Below the pieces are notes generated by a model, which did no database searches, was not told the origin of the DNA, and saw nothing but the letters and a program-made list of their open reading frames with translations. From JANXDG01 sp964561135 (lineage in GTDB: Bacteria > Elusimicrobiota > Endomicrobiia > DTEH01), in the NCBI GenBank assembly GCA_964561135.1, contig CAZLOB010000055.1, positions 1 through 20,291 on the forward strand: 20,291 nucleotides of DNA. The letters run 5' to 3'. Below, piece after piece: positions 7,886-18,068 of the stretch. Position 1 is the stretch's first letter. Every line of letters begins with the position of its first letter. Both the position numbers and the translations under genes were made by a program.

Positions 7886-10800
7886 TTATGTAATAACACG
7901 AGAAACTATTTCTTCTGTTACTTCTTCAATTAAAGCTAAAGATTCCTTAGCGTAAAAACCGGTACCAGCAGGTATTAATCTACCAAGTATCACATTTTCT
8001 TTCAGTCCTGTAAGTTCGTCAATTTTACCTTCTACTGCTGCATCAGTTAATACACGAGAAGTTTCTTGGAACGACGCTGCTGATAAAAATGATTCAGACC
8101 ACAAAGCTACAGTAGAAATACCTAATAACACAGGTTCAGCTTTAGGTGGACAAATTTCATCTGCTTCTTCTTTCTTTCCTTCTTTCTTTAACAATCTTTT
8201 TTCTTCATTAATTTTCTCAACTTCTTCTTCAAACAATTTTTTTGGTACTATCTCACCATAAATAAACTCATAGAATTTCTTATTTCCTCGTGGTTTCGGT
8301 GGCAGACCAGGATCTGTAATCCTAACAAAAGACAACATTTGTCTTATAATTATTTCAATATGTTTGTCATTAATAACAACTCCTTGTAATCTATAAACCT
8401 GTTGTATTTCATTTAGATAAAACTCTTGTAAATGATGTGGCCCTCGTATCTCAAGGTATTTATGTGGATCTATAACACCATCTGTCAAAGGTTCACCTGC
8501 TTCAACTTTATCACCATCATATACTAACAATATCCTGTTTGGCGGAATTTTAACTTCTTTTACAGTTTTAGGATTGATTATTTTAACAGTAATTTCAATA
8601 TTTTTAACTTTTTGATCTTTTGTCAGTGTAGATTCTTTACTTTCTTTTTCTTTCATCTCAATTTTCACAATACCATCAATTTCAGATAGAACAGCTGGGT
8701 TTTCAGGATGTCTTGCTTCAAAAAGTTCCTCTACTCGTGGTAAACCCGCTGTAATATCTTTTGTCTTTATTTCACCTTTAGGTATTTTTGCTACAACATC
8801 ACCTTCTTCAACTTCTTGACCATCATCGACTAATATAACAGCATCTGCAGGTAACGGATATGTAGCAACTGTCTCTAATTTCTCATCAACAACATCTAAC
8901 CTTGGATTTTCTTTACCACGATGGGGCAGTACACGTCTTTCAAAACTTCCTGAAGAAATTTCTTCTAAAACATATGTTTTATTTTCTTTTAAATCACGAT
9001 ATTTTATTTTACCTTTCTTTTCACTAATAATTGGTATTGAATATGCATCCCAGTCAGCAATAAGGTCACCTTTTTTAACCTCTTGACCATCTTTTACATA
9101 AATTTTTGTACCATATTCTAACCTCCAAGTTTCCCTTTTTCTTTCTCCTGTGGGTGTGTGATATACAAATCTTAAGATAGCGTCACTACTAAGAACTATC
9201 CAGAAAATCCTTCCTGTATTATCCTTTTTCTGTATTGTTTTAAACTTCTGTTGAGATTCAGAGAAATATTCAACTTTACCATCATAAGGAGCTCTTATTT
9301 GAGACTGTTTCACTAAACTTGCAGCAGCACCACCTATATGGAACGTTCTCAAAGTTAGTTGTGTCCCGGGTTCACCAATAGACTGCGCTGCTATAATTCC
9401 AACTGGTTTACCTACTTCAACTAATTTGCCTGTAGATAAATCCATACCATAACATTTTGCACAAACACCTCTTTTACTTTCACAAGTAAGGACTGACCTT
9501 ATAGGTATACTTTCGTACAATCCTGACTTCTCAATTTCTTTTGCTTGTTCTTCAGTTATCATTTCGCCTGCTTTAATAACTTTTGCTACTACTTGATTAG
9601 TTTTTTCATCTATAACTTCATATGCTATATCCTCAGCTGCAATTCTTCCTGCAATACGTTCAGATAAACTTTCTATCACAGTATCACCTACTTTTAAAGC
9701 AGATACTTTTATCCTGTTAATTGTACCACAATCTTCTTCCGTAACTACAACATGGTGTGCAACATCTATTAACCTTCTTGTAAGATATCCAGCTTCAGAA
9801 GTTTTAAGTGCAGTATCAGAAAGTCCTTTTCTACCACCATGAGCTGAAATAAAGTATTCTAACACACTTAGTCCTTCACGGAAGTTTGAAAGAATTGGAG
9901 TTTCTATAATTTCGCCTACTTCCCCTACAATTTTTCTTTGTGGTCTTGACATTAAACCACGAATAGCTGACAGTTGTCTAACTTGATCCATATTACCTCT
10001 TGCTCCAGACTGCGCCATAAAATATACTGAATTAAATCTTGGGGTACCTTCTTTATAGGGCTGTTTCGCAACTTTTTCCATTTCTTCAACCATTTCTTTA
10101 GTAATTTTTTCAATAGTTTCTGACCATATATCTATTACAGCATTGTATCTTTCTTTTTCAGTAATTACACCTTCTTTTGCTTGTTGCTCAACCTCTTTAA
10201 TTCTTTGTTGAGCTTCTTTTATTTTTTCCAACTTCCCTTTTGGTATTATCATATCATCTACAGAAATTGTAAAACCAGAGACTGTCGCATAATGATATCC
10301 AAGTCTTTTCAATTCATCTAAAAATTTTACTGTCTCATATGCACCACATTTCTGATATATTTCTTTGATAAGGTCAACAAGTTGATTTTTACCAAACATA
10401 CAATTTTTCTTCTTTTTATCTTCTTTTGACAAATTAGGATTAAGCAAGGAAATTTCGAATGGCAAAATACTATTAAAAATTAATCTCCCAATTGTAGTAT
10501 AATCCTGCCATTTATTTACATCTTGTAATATAGAATAATCCGGTTTACCATTATTATAATTTATTTCCAAATCGTTTATTCCCACAATTTTGATTTTAGC
10601 ATTTAAGTTTACAAACCCTTGTTGGTATGCATGGATCGCTTCATCAACTGAAGAAAAAATCTTCCCTTCACCTTTTTCACCTTGTTTCTCAGCAGTAAGA
10701 TACGAAATTCCTAATACCACATCTTGAGTAGGACCAATCAAAACTTTACCATGTGCAGGTGAAAAAATACTAAAATAAGAAGTCATTAAAAGTTTAGCCT

Positions 10801-12916
10801 CAGCTAATGCTTGAAGTGTTAACGGGACATATACAGCCATCTGATCACCATCAAAATCTGCATTATATGGAGTACACACCATCGGATGTATCAAAATTGC
10901 TTTTCCATCAACAAGAACTGGTTCAAATGCTTGTATACTAGGAGTATGCAATGTTGGTGCACGGTTCAACAATACAATATGATGTCTAGTTATTTCTTCA
11001 AGCAGGTCCCATACTTCAGGAATTTTTTTGTTGTCAACCATTATCTTTGCTTTTTTAAGAGAAACATTAAATTTTTTCTTCACTTTATAAATTAAGAAAG
11101 GTTTAAAAAGTTCATAAGCCATTTCTTTCGGTAACCCACATTGATAAAGTTTAAGTTCAGGACCAACCGCTATAGTACTTCTACCTGAATAATCAATACG
11201 TTTACCTAACAAGTTTTGTCTAAAGCGGCCTTGTTTACCTTTTAATATATCTGTTAAAGATTTCAACGGACGTTTCTGTGACGGCATCATAACAGGATGT
11301 TTCTTCGCACTGTTTTCTATTAACGCGTCAACAGCTTCTTGTAATAACCTTTTCTCGTTTAACAAAACAGGTTTAGGTACACCACCTATACCTTCTCTTC
11401 CACTTACATTTTCCTCTGCACTGCTAAAAAATTTTCTTAATCTATTATTCCTATGAATTATTCTTCTATAAAACTCATTTAAATCACTACTTGCAAACTT
11501 GCCTCCTTCAATAGCAACTAACGGTCTTAAATCTGGTGGTAAAACAGGTAACACGGTTAAGATCATCCATTCAGGTTTTATGTTCTTTAACAAGAAGTTT
11601 TCTATCAATTTAAACCTATTAATTAATTTACTTCTTTCAGGTGAAGGTTGGATATTAATACTATATTTTTTGAATAAAATGGATAATTCATTTAAAACTT
11701 CAGATGATACACCTTTCTCAATTTGATCTATAATTTTAGCTCTTAGGTTATTTATCTCTTCTATTAAATCTTCTTCACTTGAAGATTTTTCCGTTGGTAT
11801 ATTCAAAAGATTTTTTATCTTTTTTATGACATTTTCATCTTCCTTATAGACAGATAAATCTTTGTATTTATCAAACAACAAAATTGTCCGATAAATATTT
11901 TCTTGTTTATAAAGTTCTTTTAATTCTTCCTTAATATTCTTTAATTCTTTTTTCATATTCTCTTCTTTTCCTTCATCACGCAACAACCTATATAACGCTT
12001 CCGCATTGGTTAACACATAAACATTTTCTTTAAGATAATTCTTAGGATCAGCAAGGTTGCCAATAAATTTTGTATCATCTATAATATTCTCCACAATCCT
12101 TTTGGAAATAAAATAATTTTGTGTTTTTATTTCAAACTCAAATAGTTTGACCAAGTTTTCAAGAACATTTTGGAAGTCTTCTTTTGAAATTCCCAACTCG
12201 TTTATAATTTTATTCTTATCTTTCCTAACACTTTGAACAATTTTTCTTATCCAACTACCTATATGTGAAGATAAAGCTGCATAATATTTTTCTTTAGTCC
12301 CTAACACAAATTTTTTAGGCAACGGAATTTTGTTATCTTTTAAAATAAAAGATAATACATTAAGATGAATATCAGAAAGTTCAATACCAACTGACTCATC
12401 GTTTTTTAATATATCTTCAACAGCTTTTATAACCACATGTTTAATATCTTCTATATCTTTAACTGTAACCCATGCCATACCATAAACAATATCTTTTACA
12501 TCATTATGACTCATGTTTAAAAATGTTGCAATTTTTGACGGTGATTTACCAAAATACCAAAAATGTGCTACAGGTACCACAAGTTCTATATGCCCCATAC
12601 GTTCTCTACGAACTCTAGAAAGCGTTACTTCCACACCACAACGGTTACAGACCACAGGTTTCATACTTGGAGAAGTAATAGTGATGGTCTTTTTATATTT
12701 TCCACAACTACATTCAAAATCTCTTACAGGACCGAATATCTTTTCACAAAATAAACCATCTCGTTCAGGTTTCAAAGTTTTATAGTTTAATGTTTCTGTT
12801 TTTTTAACTTCACCATAAGACATCTCTCTTATTTGTTCTGGTGAAGCCAAAGAAATTTTTAAAACATCAAAGTTTAATAAATCTAATTCTTCTTTTTTCT
12901 TAATAGATGTTTTCAT
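7886..12916 (-). CDS. rpoC: DNA-directed RNA polymerase subunit beta'
   Basis: Beta' forms the clamp and carries the catalytic Mg site. The 1676-residue product is much longer than the E. coli subunit (1407). The N-terminal zinc ribbon uses C69, C71, C90 and C93, with a loop a few residues longer than in E. coli. The clamp coiled-coil region (about 155-435) holds two extra helical, Lys/Glu-rich blocks. 'NRAPTLHTPSIQAFEP' and the catalytic NADFDGD (685-691) are canonical. The second zinc site is 'EEDCGT' plus CESKRGVCAKC. A long trigger-loop insertion lies between 'LRTFHIGGAAAS' and 'GLPRVEELFEARHP', as in many Gram-negatives. The C-terminus has 'INDKHIEIIIRQM' and 'GRLIPAGTGF'. ATG has GAGGTG upstream, 18 nt after rpoB. 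Confidence 0.98.
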   Translation of the reverse strand: MKTSIKKKEELDLLNFDVLKISLASPEQIREMSYGEVKKTETLNYKTLKPERDGLFCEKIFGPVRDFECSCGKYKKTITITSPSMKPVVCNRCGVEVTLSRVRRERMGHIELVVPVAHFWYFGKSPSKIATFLNMSHNDVKDIVYGMAWVTVKDIEDIKHVVIKAVEDILKNDESVGIELSDIHLNVLSFILKDNKIPLPKKFVLGTKEKYYAALSSHIGSWIRKIVQSVRKDKNKIINELGISKEDFQNVLENLVKLFEFEIKTQNYFISKRIVENIIDDTKFIGNLADPKNYLKENVYVLTNAEALYRLLRDEGKEENMKKELKNIKEELKELYKQENIYRTILLFDKYKDLSVYKEDENVIKKIKNLLNIPTEKSSSEEDLIEEINNLRAKIIDQIEKGVSSEVLNELSILFKKYSINIQPSPERSKLINRFKLIENFLLKNIKPEWMILTVLPVLPPDLRPLVAIEGGKFASSDLNEFYRRIIHRNNRLRKFFSSAEENVSGREGIGGVPKPVLLNEKRLLQEAVDALIENSAKKHPVMMPSQKRPLKSLTDILKGKQGRFRQNLLGKRIDYSGRSTIAVGPELKLYQCGLPKEMAYELFKPFLIYKVKKKFNVSLKKAKIMVDNKKIPEVWDLLEEITRHHIVLLNRAPTLHTPSIQAFEPVLVDGKAILIHPMVCTPYNADFDGDQMAVYVPLTLQALAEAKLLMTSYFSIFSPAHGKVLIGPTQDVVLGISYLTAEKQGEKGEGKIFSSVDEAIHAYQQGFVNLNAKIKIVGINDLEINYNNGKPDYSILQDVNKWQDYTTIGRLIFNSILPFEISLLNPNLSKEDKKKKNCMFGKNQLVDLIKEIYQKCGAYETVKFLDELKRLGYHYATVSGFTISVDDMIIPKGKLEKIKEAQQRIKEVEQQAKEGVITEKERYNAVIDIWSETIEKITKEMVEEMEKVAKQPYKEGTPRFNSVYFMAQSGARGNMDQVRQLSAIRGLMSRPQRKIVGEVGEIIETPILSNFREGLSVLEYFISAHGGRKGLSDTALKTSEAGYLTRRLIDVAHHVVVTEEDCGTINRIKVSALKVGDTVIESLSERIAGRIAAEDIAYEVIDEKTNQVVAKVIKAGEMITEEQAKEIEKSGLYESIPIRSVLTCESKRGVCAKCYGMDLSTGKLVEVGKPVGIIAAQSIGEPGTQLTLRTFHIGGAAASLVKQSQIRAPYDGKVEYFSESQQKFKTIQKKDNTGRIFWIVLSSDAILRFVYHTPTGERKRETWRLEYGTKIYVKDGQEVKKGDLIADWDAYSIPIISEKKGKIKYRDLKENKTYVLEEISSGSFERRVLPHRGKENPRLDVVDEKLETVATYPLPADAVILVDDGQEVEEGDVVAKIPKGEIKTKDITAGLPRVEELFEARHPENPAVLSEIDGIVKIEMKEKESKESTLTKDQKVKNIEITVKIINPKTVKEVKIPPNRILLVYDGDKVEAGEPLTDGVIDPHKYLEIRGPHHLQEFYLNEIQQVYRLQGVVINDKHIEIIIRQMLSFVRITDPGLPPKPRGNKKFYEFIYGEIVPKKLFEEEVEKINEEKRLLKKEGKKEEADEICPPKAEPVLLGISTVALWSESFLSAASFQETSRVLTDAAVEGKIDELTGLKENVILGRLIPAGTGFYAKESLALIEEVTEEIVSRVIT

Positions 12917-12934
12917 ATTTAAAACACCTCATTT

Positions 12935-15900
12935 TTATTCTTCTTTTTTCTTAACCTTAATTCCTTGTTTAGTGGTTTCTTTTATCTTATATTTTCTAGC
13001 TAAGAATTCTACGTTTAAAGCTAGCGCTTGTAATTCTTTTACTAAAACTTTAAACGATTCTGGTACACCTGTGTATGTAAGTGGCTCACCGTTAACTATA
13101 GCTTCATAAATTTTTTTCCTACCTTCGACATCATCACTTTTTATAGTTAAAAAGTTTTGCAATGTATACGCAGCACCATATCCTTCCAACGCCCATACCT
13201 CCATCTCGCCAAGACGTTGACCACCAAAATGTGCCCTTCCACCTAACGGTTGTTTTGTAACCAAAGAATAAGGACCTGTAGAACGAGCATGAATTTTATC
13301 CTCTACCATATGAACAAGCTTCATAATGTACATATATCCAACTAAACATTTCTCCATAAACGGTTCACCTGTCCTACCGTCATAAAGAGTAATTTTTCCG
13401 TTATCATCAGGTAAATATTTTTCTGGGACACCTTTTTTCTTTAAATACTCCTTGGCTTTCCGTATTTCATTTTTAACATCTTCTTCAGTTGCACCATCAA
13501 ACGGTGGTGTTACATATTGTACATTTAATTGTTTAGCAGCCCAACCTAACATTGTTTCCAACAGCTGCCCTACATTCATTCTTGAAGGAACACCCAATGG
13601 TGATAGAACAATATCAACTGGTGTCCCATCTGGTAAATATGGCATGTCTTCTTCAGGCAAAATTTTTGCTATTATACCCTTATTACCATGCCTACCAGAA
13701 AGTTTATCACCAACTTGTATCTTTCGTAATGAAGCAATGTAAACTTTAACTGATTGTAAAACAGTGAGAGGCAAATCTTCTGAAGAAGGTTTTCTAACTT
13801 TATCTTTATCTTTATCTTGAAGTTTCTCGTATTCTTCCCAAAGATAAGTATAATATTTTTCTATCAATTTTTTATATTCTTTATCCCTTTGTTCTGTAAC
13901 ATACTTTTCTTCTTTTTCTAACAATTTTTTTATTTTTGAATATTGTTCTTTTATAAACTCTAATTTTTTTCTCTGTTCACTTTTTGACAATTTCTCTCTA
14001 CGGACAGATACTTGTCGCCAAATTACTTTACCTCTTACACCCGGTGGAACTTCAAGCGGTACAACACGGCCACTCTCAAGTTTTTTACCGAAAATTGCTT
14101 CAAGAAGTTTTTCTTCAACAGTTGTCGCTTGTTCTGCTCTGGGTACAATTTTACCTACAAGAATATCTCCAGGACCAACCTCAGCTCCTATTCTAACAAT
14201 ACCTTCATCATCTAAGTTTTTTAACTTTTCTTCAGTAATTTGGTCCAATGGAAGATCTTTTGTTATAATCTCAGGCCCTAATTTTGTTTCTCTTGCATCT
14301 GTTTCAAATTCCATTATAGTTATAGAAGTAAAAACATCCTCTTTTACTAACCTTTCAGATATAAGAATTGCGTCTTCAAAATTATATCCTTCAAAACTCA
14401 TAAACGCTACAAGAAGATTCTTACCTAAAGCAAGTTGTCCTCTGTCTGTACACAAGTCGCCTGCGATAACATCCCCTTCTTTGACTATTTGACCAGTATT
14501 TACATAAGGTACATAATGTTTAATAGTATCTTGGTTTGTCCTTTGAAATTTTGGTAAATAATAAAAATCTAAATCATCGTCGTCTGTAGCAATCACAATC
14601 TGAGAAGCATCAACAAATAATACTTTACCTTTTCTTTTTGCTGTTATACATCCATAATAATCTTTTGCAACTTTGTATTCTATACCAGTAGCAACCAAAG
14701 GTGCTTCTGGGAAAAGCAAAGGTACTGCTTGACGTTGCATATTCGCTCCCATTAACGCACGGTTAGCATCATCATGTTCGATAAAAGGTATAAGACATGC
14801 TGAAACAGATAACTGTTGTTGAGGAGAAACATCTACAAATTCAACTTCTTTTGAGTCAACATAAGTAATTTCTCCTCTTACTCTTGCTAAAACTTTACCT
14901 TCTTTAATTTTACCTGTTGACACATCTATCGCATCTGCAGAAGCAATAACATATTTTTCTTCTTCAGAAGCATCCATGTAAACAACTTCATCAGTCACTT
15001 TTCTATTTTCTACTTTTCTATATGGTGTTTCAATCAAACCGTATTTGTTAACACGAGCAAATAATGCTAAAGATGTAATAAGACCTATATTTTGTCCTTC
15101 AGGTGTTTCAATAGGACAAATTCTTCCATATGAAGTCGGATGAATATCTCTTACTTCAAATCCTGCGTAACGTCGTGAAAGACCACCAACACCTAACGCA
15201 GAAAGACGTCTCTTCCCAGTAACAGCAGATAACAAGTTTGTCTCGTCAAGAAGTTGAGATAACTCATTTGTTTTAAAAAATCTATTAATAGCAGTTGTTA
15301 ATGGAATATTATTTATAAGATTTCTCGGTAATATAGCAGAAATACTTTTAGTATGAGAAGCAACAATCTGTTGTATTTGTTCTTTAAAAGATCTTACAAT
15401 TACATCCATTGCCCGTAAAAATTGTTCTTCAATTTGTTCTCCAACAGGTCTTATATGACGGCCACCTAAATGGTCAATATCGTCAACTTCTGGAGTTTCA
15501 CCGTTAGGTAATTTTTCATTGTTATTCAAATAAATTAAATATTTTACAGTTGCTAAAATATCAATTATCTGTAATTCAGTAACACTTTCGTCAGGTTGTT
15601 TGTCAAAACTGTCTAATTCTTTATATACTTCATTTAGTTTTTTATTTGTTAAAAACCTGCCTATTTCTCCAATATTAAAATCACTAATAGTTCTTCTATA
15701 AATTTCTGCCTCCATTTTGTTAAGTGTTTCATAATCTTCTAAATGTTTTTCATTTATTGGGATATTAGGACGCAAAATTTTGTGAATATACAAAATATCT
15801 TCTTTTAAAGTTGGCAAATGTTTTTGTTCTTTAATTGTAGATAAAATAGTATTAAACATTGCAACATTTTTTTCTTTTCTTATTATTTCTATTTGTTTTC

Positions 15901-17095
15901 TATCCTTATCCATAGAGAATATAGCGTCCAAAATACTCGGCTCTAAAATAGTAAACATCTCATACACAACCTCGCCTGTCTGTTTATCAATAATTTCTTC
16001 TGCTAACATAATCTTTCCTTTATTATCTTCTTTCTGAAGTTCTTCTTTTAAATCTTCAATAGAAACTTTCTCAGTATAAAACAAACATTTCTTAATGTCT
16101 TCGTAACTAATTCCTAACGAATGCAGATATCGAACAACATAAATTTTTTTATTTTCTACAGCACCAGGAATATTTAAAATCACATATAAGTTGTTATCTG
16201 AATCAAATTTAAAATCAATAGATCTTTGAAGTAGAGTATCTGAAGAAGAAATGTTTGCTGTATATAATTTTCTACCTTCTTTTGAAATTTCAATTTCTTC
16301 ATCTTCATCAAAACTTACTCCGTGACGTTTATGAATCTGAGTTACAACAACACGTTCTACACCATTAATAATAAAAGAAGCTACTTCAGTCATAAGAGGG
16401 ATGTTAGCAAGAAAAACATTGTTGTCATCAACTATTTTAGGTTCCTCTCCTTCCTTTTCTCTTATTACTCTAAAATTCACTTCCAACCTTGAATCATAGG
16501 TTTTTCCAGCAATTTTACATGATTGCCTAACAAAACCAAGTGGAAATTTAACACCACTAACATTATTCGTTATGTTATTATATAGACATGCTTCTTTATC
16601 ATCGTATAATGGATATTTTGGAGGTTGTAATGTATAGCCGTTATACTGTACTGTAATTGTAACATCTCCAACTTTTACTGACAAACCCGAAGGTTTAACA
16701 ATAATCTTTGTACCTGTTTCCTCTATCTCATTAATATATTTTTTAATTTTTTCATCTTTCAAGTCAACACACTTTCTAATAGGAAAGCCAAACAAAACAA
16801 TTCGTTCTACATCTCTAATACACTTGTTTGCAAAACTTGCAAGTTTTTTCAATGCTTCTATTTTTTTATTTTCTTCATCAGGTAAACTTTCAACATATAT
16901 GTCACTTGTTCCAGCAAGACCAAAATATTCTACCAACACTTTATGAATCCCAACCATCTTCTTTTTTTCTAAAGGAACATCCATTTGTAAAAAATTATCA
17001 TATGATTTCTTTTGTACTTCTAAAAGGTTGGGAAGAAATTGTTCTGCAAATTTATGTTTTGCAAAAGAAATTTGTTTAATCTCTTGTGAATTCAT
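12935..17095 (-). CDS. rpoB: DNA-directed RNA polymerase subunit beta
   Basis: Beta forms the catalytic pincer opposite beta'. The 1386-residue product includes 'PLMTEVASFIINGVERVVVT', the rifampicin region (611-637), 'RDIHPTSYGRICPIETPEGQ', 'YNFEDAILISERLVKED', 'GDKLSGRHGNKGI' and the C-terminal GGQRLGEMEVWALEGYGAA. Two insertions stand out. One, of about 100 residues, lies in the N-terminal protrusion between FGLAGTSDIYVE (59-69) and the conserved 'IAGKTYDSRLEVNFRV'. The other is a helical block before SGRHGNKG, comparable to the known E. coli insertion at that place. The rifampicin pocket has Gly at the position of E. coli H526. The ATG has GAGGTG upstream and follows rplL by 21 nt, leaving no room for an attenuator like that in E. 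coli. Confidence 0.98.
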   Translation of the reverse strand: MNSQEIKQISFAKHKFAEQFLPNLLEVQKKSYDNFLQMDVPLEKKKMVGIHKVLVEYFGLAGTSDIYVESLPDEENKKIEALKKLASFANKCIRDVERIVLFGFPIRKCVDLKDEKIKKYINEIEETGTKIIVKPSGLSVKVGDVTITVQYNGYTLQPPKYPLYDDKEACLYNNITNNVSGVKFPLGFVRQSCKIAGKTYDSRLEVNFRVIREKEGEEPKIVDDNNVFLANIPLMTEVASFIINGVERVVVTQIHKRHGVSFDEDEEIEISKEGRKLYTANISSSDTLLQRSIDFKFDSDNNLYVILNIPGAVENKKIYVVRYLHSLGISYEDIKKCLFYTEKVSIEDLKEELQKEDNKGKIMLAEEIIDKQTGEVVYEMFTILEPSILDAIFSMDKDRKQIEIIRKEKNVAMFNTILSTIKEQKHLPTLKEDILYIHKILRPNIPINEKHLEDYETLNKMEAEIYRRTISDFNIGEIGRFLTNKKLNEVYKELDSFDKQPDESVTELQIIDILATVKYLIYLNNNEKLPNGETPEVDDIDHLGGRHIRPVGEQIEEQFLRAMDVIVRSFKEQIQQIVASHTKSISAILPRNLINNIPLTTAINRFFKTNELSQLLDETNLLSAVTGKRRLSALGVGGLSRRYAGFEVRDIHPTSYGRICPIETPEGQNIGLITSLALFARVNKYGLIETPYRKVENRKVTDEVVYMDASEEEKYVIASADAIDVSTGKIKEGKVLARVRGEITYVDSKEVEFVDVSPQQQLSVSACLIPFIEHDDANRALMGANMQRQAVPLLFPEAPLVATGIEYKVAKDYYGCITAKRKGKVLFVDASQIVIATDDDDLDFYYLPKFQRTNQDTIKHYVPYVNTGQIVKEGDVIAGDLCTDRGQLALGKNLLVAFMSFEGYNFEDAILISERLVKEDVFTSITIMEFETDARETKLGPEIITKDLPLDQITEEKLKNLDDEGIVRIGAEVGPGDILVGKIVPRAEQATTVEEKLLEAIFGKKLESGRVVPLEVPPGVRGKVIWRQVSVRREKLSKSEQRKKLEFIKEQYSKIKKLLEKEEKYVTEQRDKEYKKLIEKYYTYLWEEYEKLQDKDKDKVRKPSSEDLPLTVLQSVKVYIASLRKIQVGDKLSGRHGNKGIIAKILPEEDMPYLPDGTPVDIVLSPLGVPSRMNVGQLLETMLGWAAKQLNVQYVTPPFDGATEEDVKNEIRKAKEYLKKKGVPEKYLPDDNGKITLYDGRTGEPFMEKCLVGYMYIMKLVHMVEDKIHARSTGPYSLVTKQPLGGRAHFGGQRLGEMEVWALEGYGAAYTLQNFLTIKSDDVEGRKKIYEAIVNGEPLTYTGVPESFKVLVKELQALALNVEFLARKYKIKETTKQGIKVKKKEE

Positions 17096-17116
17096 AATAA
17101 AATCACCTCAAAAATT

Positions 17117-17503
17117 TTATTTTATTTCTACTGAAGCTCCTGCTGCCTCTAACTTTTTCTTAATTTCTTCTGCTTGTTCTTTTGAAACATTTTCTTTTAC
17201 AGTTTTTGGCAAACTTTCAACAAAATCTTTTGCTTCTTTTAACCCTAATCCAGTGATCTCACGGACAACTTTAATAACTTGGATCTTGTTACTTCCAGCG
17301 TTTGTTAACACAACATTAAACTCAGTTTTTTGTTCTTGTGCAGCTGCTTGTTGTGAAACTTGTTGTGCAACAGCTTGAGGCACAAATCCTACAGGCTGTG
17401 CTTGAATACCAAACTTTTCTTCTAATTGTTTCACAAGTTCAGCAAGTTCTAAAACTGTTAGCTGGCTTATACTTTCTACTATATTTGTTAATTTTTCGCT
17501 CAT
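17117..17503 (-). CDS. rplL: 50S ribosomal protein L7/L12
   Basis: L7/L12 is the multicopy stalk protein that recruits translational GTPases. The 128-residue product has an N-terminal dimerisation helix ('QLTVLELAELVKQLEEKFGI'), an Ala/Gln-rich flexible hinge (about 38-58, with QQVSQQAAAQEQ) and the globular C-terminal domain: 'TEFNVVLTNAG', 'KIQVIKVVREITGLGLKEAK' and VESLPKTVKE. The hinge is Gln-rich rather than the more usual Ala/Glu mixture. The ATG has GGGAGG upstream and lies 25 nt after rplJ. Confidence 0.98.
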   Translation of the reverse strand: MSEKLTNIVESISQLTVLELAELVKQLEEKFGIQAQPVGFVPQAVAQQVSQQAAAQEQKTEFNVVLTNAGSNKIQVIKVVREITGLGLKEAKDFVESLPKTVKENVSKEQAEEIKKKLEAAGASVEIK

Positions 17504-17528
17504 AAAAAACCTCCCTTTATGTTGTATT

Positions 17529-18062
17529 TTATCTTTTTGACTTTGTAGCTAGGATATTTACTAAAGAAACCATTGGCGTTTTTAATGTTAAATATAATCT
17601 GTTAAGTGGTGAAACCAATAATTGTAATAACTTGATAATAAGTTCTTCTTTAGAAGGTAAAGAAGCTATTTCTTTTATTTTGACATGATCACAAATTCTA
17701 TCGTACAAGAACCCACCCAAAATTTTTAGTTTATCATTCTGTTTTGAATACTCAGTTATATATTTTACAACATTTAAAACTTTTTCTTCGTTACTACAAG
17801 TTATTATACCAACTGCATTTTTTAAAAAATCTTTAATTGGTTCAAATTTTGTCTCTCTTAATGCGATCTCAAAAAGCTTCTGTCTTACAACTTCAAATTT
17901 TGCATCATATTTTGCTAATCCTCTTCTAAACTCTGTAAGTTGAGTAACATTAAGTCCTTGATAATTCGCTATTATCACACAACAAGATGATAAAACTTTT
18001 TGTTTTAATTTTTCAACAACTTCTTTTTTGTTAATCTTATGTTTTGTTGCTATTTTGTACAT
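17529..18062 (-). CDS. rplJ: 50S ribosomal protein L10
   Basis: L10 anchors the L7/L12 stalk to 23S rRNA. The 177-residue product has the rRNA-binding domain with CVIIANYQGLNVTQLTEFR and 'LKNAVGIITCSNEEKVLNVV', then a long C-terminal helix (about 135-177, from LPSKEELIIKLLQLL) that would bind L7/L12 dimers. From that LPSKEE motif to the end there are 43 residues, longer than in E. coli and closer to Thermotoga, so three dimers per stalk are plausible. It starts 6 nt after the stop of the putative barrel gene and its SD lies in that gene's last codons. rplK and rplA do not precede it. Confidence 0.97.
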   Translation of the reverse strand: MYKIATKHKINKKEVVEKLKQKVLSSCCVIIANYQGLNVTQLTEFRRGLAKYDAKFEVVRQKLFEIALRETKFEPIKDFLKNAVGIITCSNEEKVLNVVKYITEYSKQNDKLKILGGFLYDRICDHVKIKEIASLPSKEELIIKLLQLLVSPLNRLYLTLKTPMVSLVNILATKSKR

Positions 18063-18068
18063 ACAAAG

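Noticed and set aside
12935..17095. rplL-rpoB attenuator or separate rpoB promoter
   Set aside because: Only 21 nt separate the genes and no hairpin is seen.
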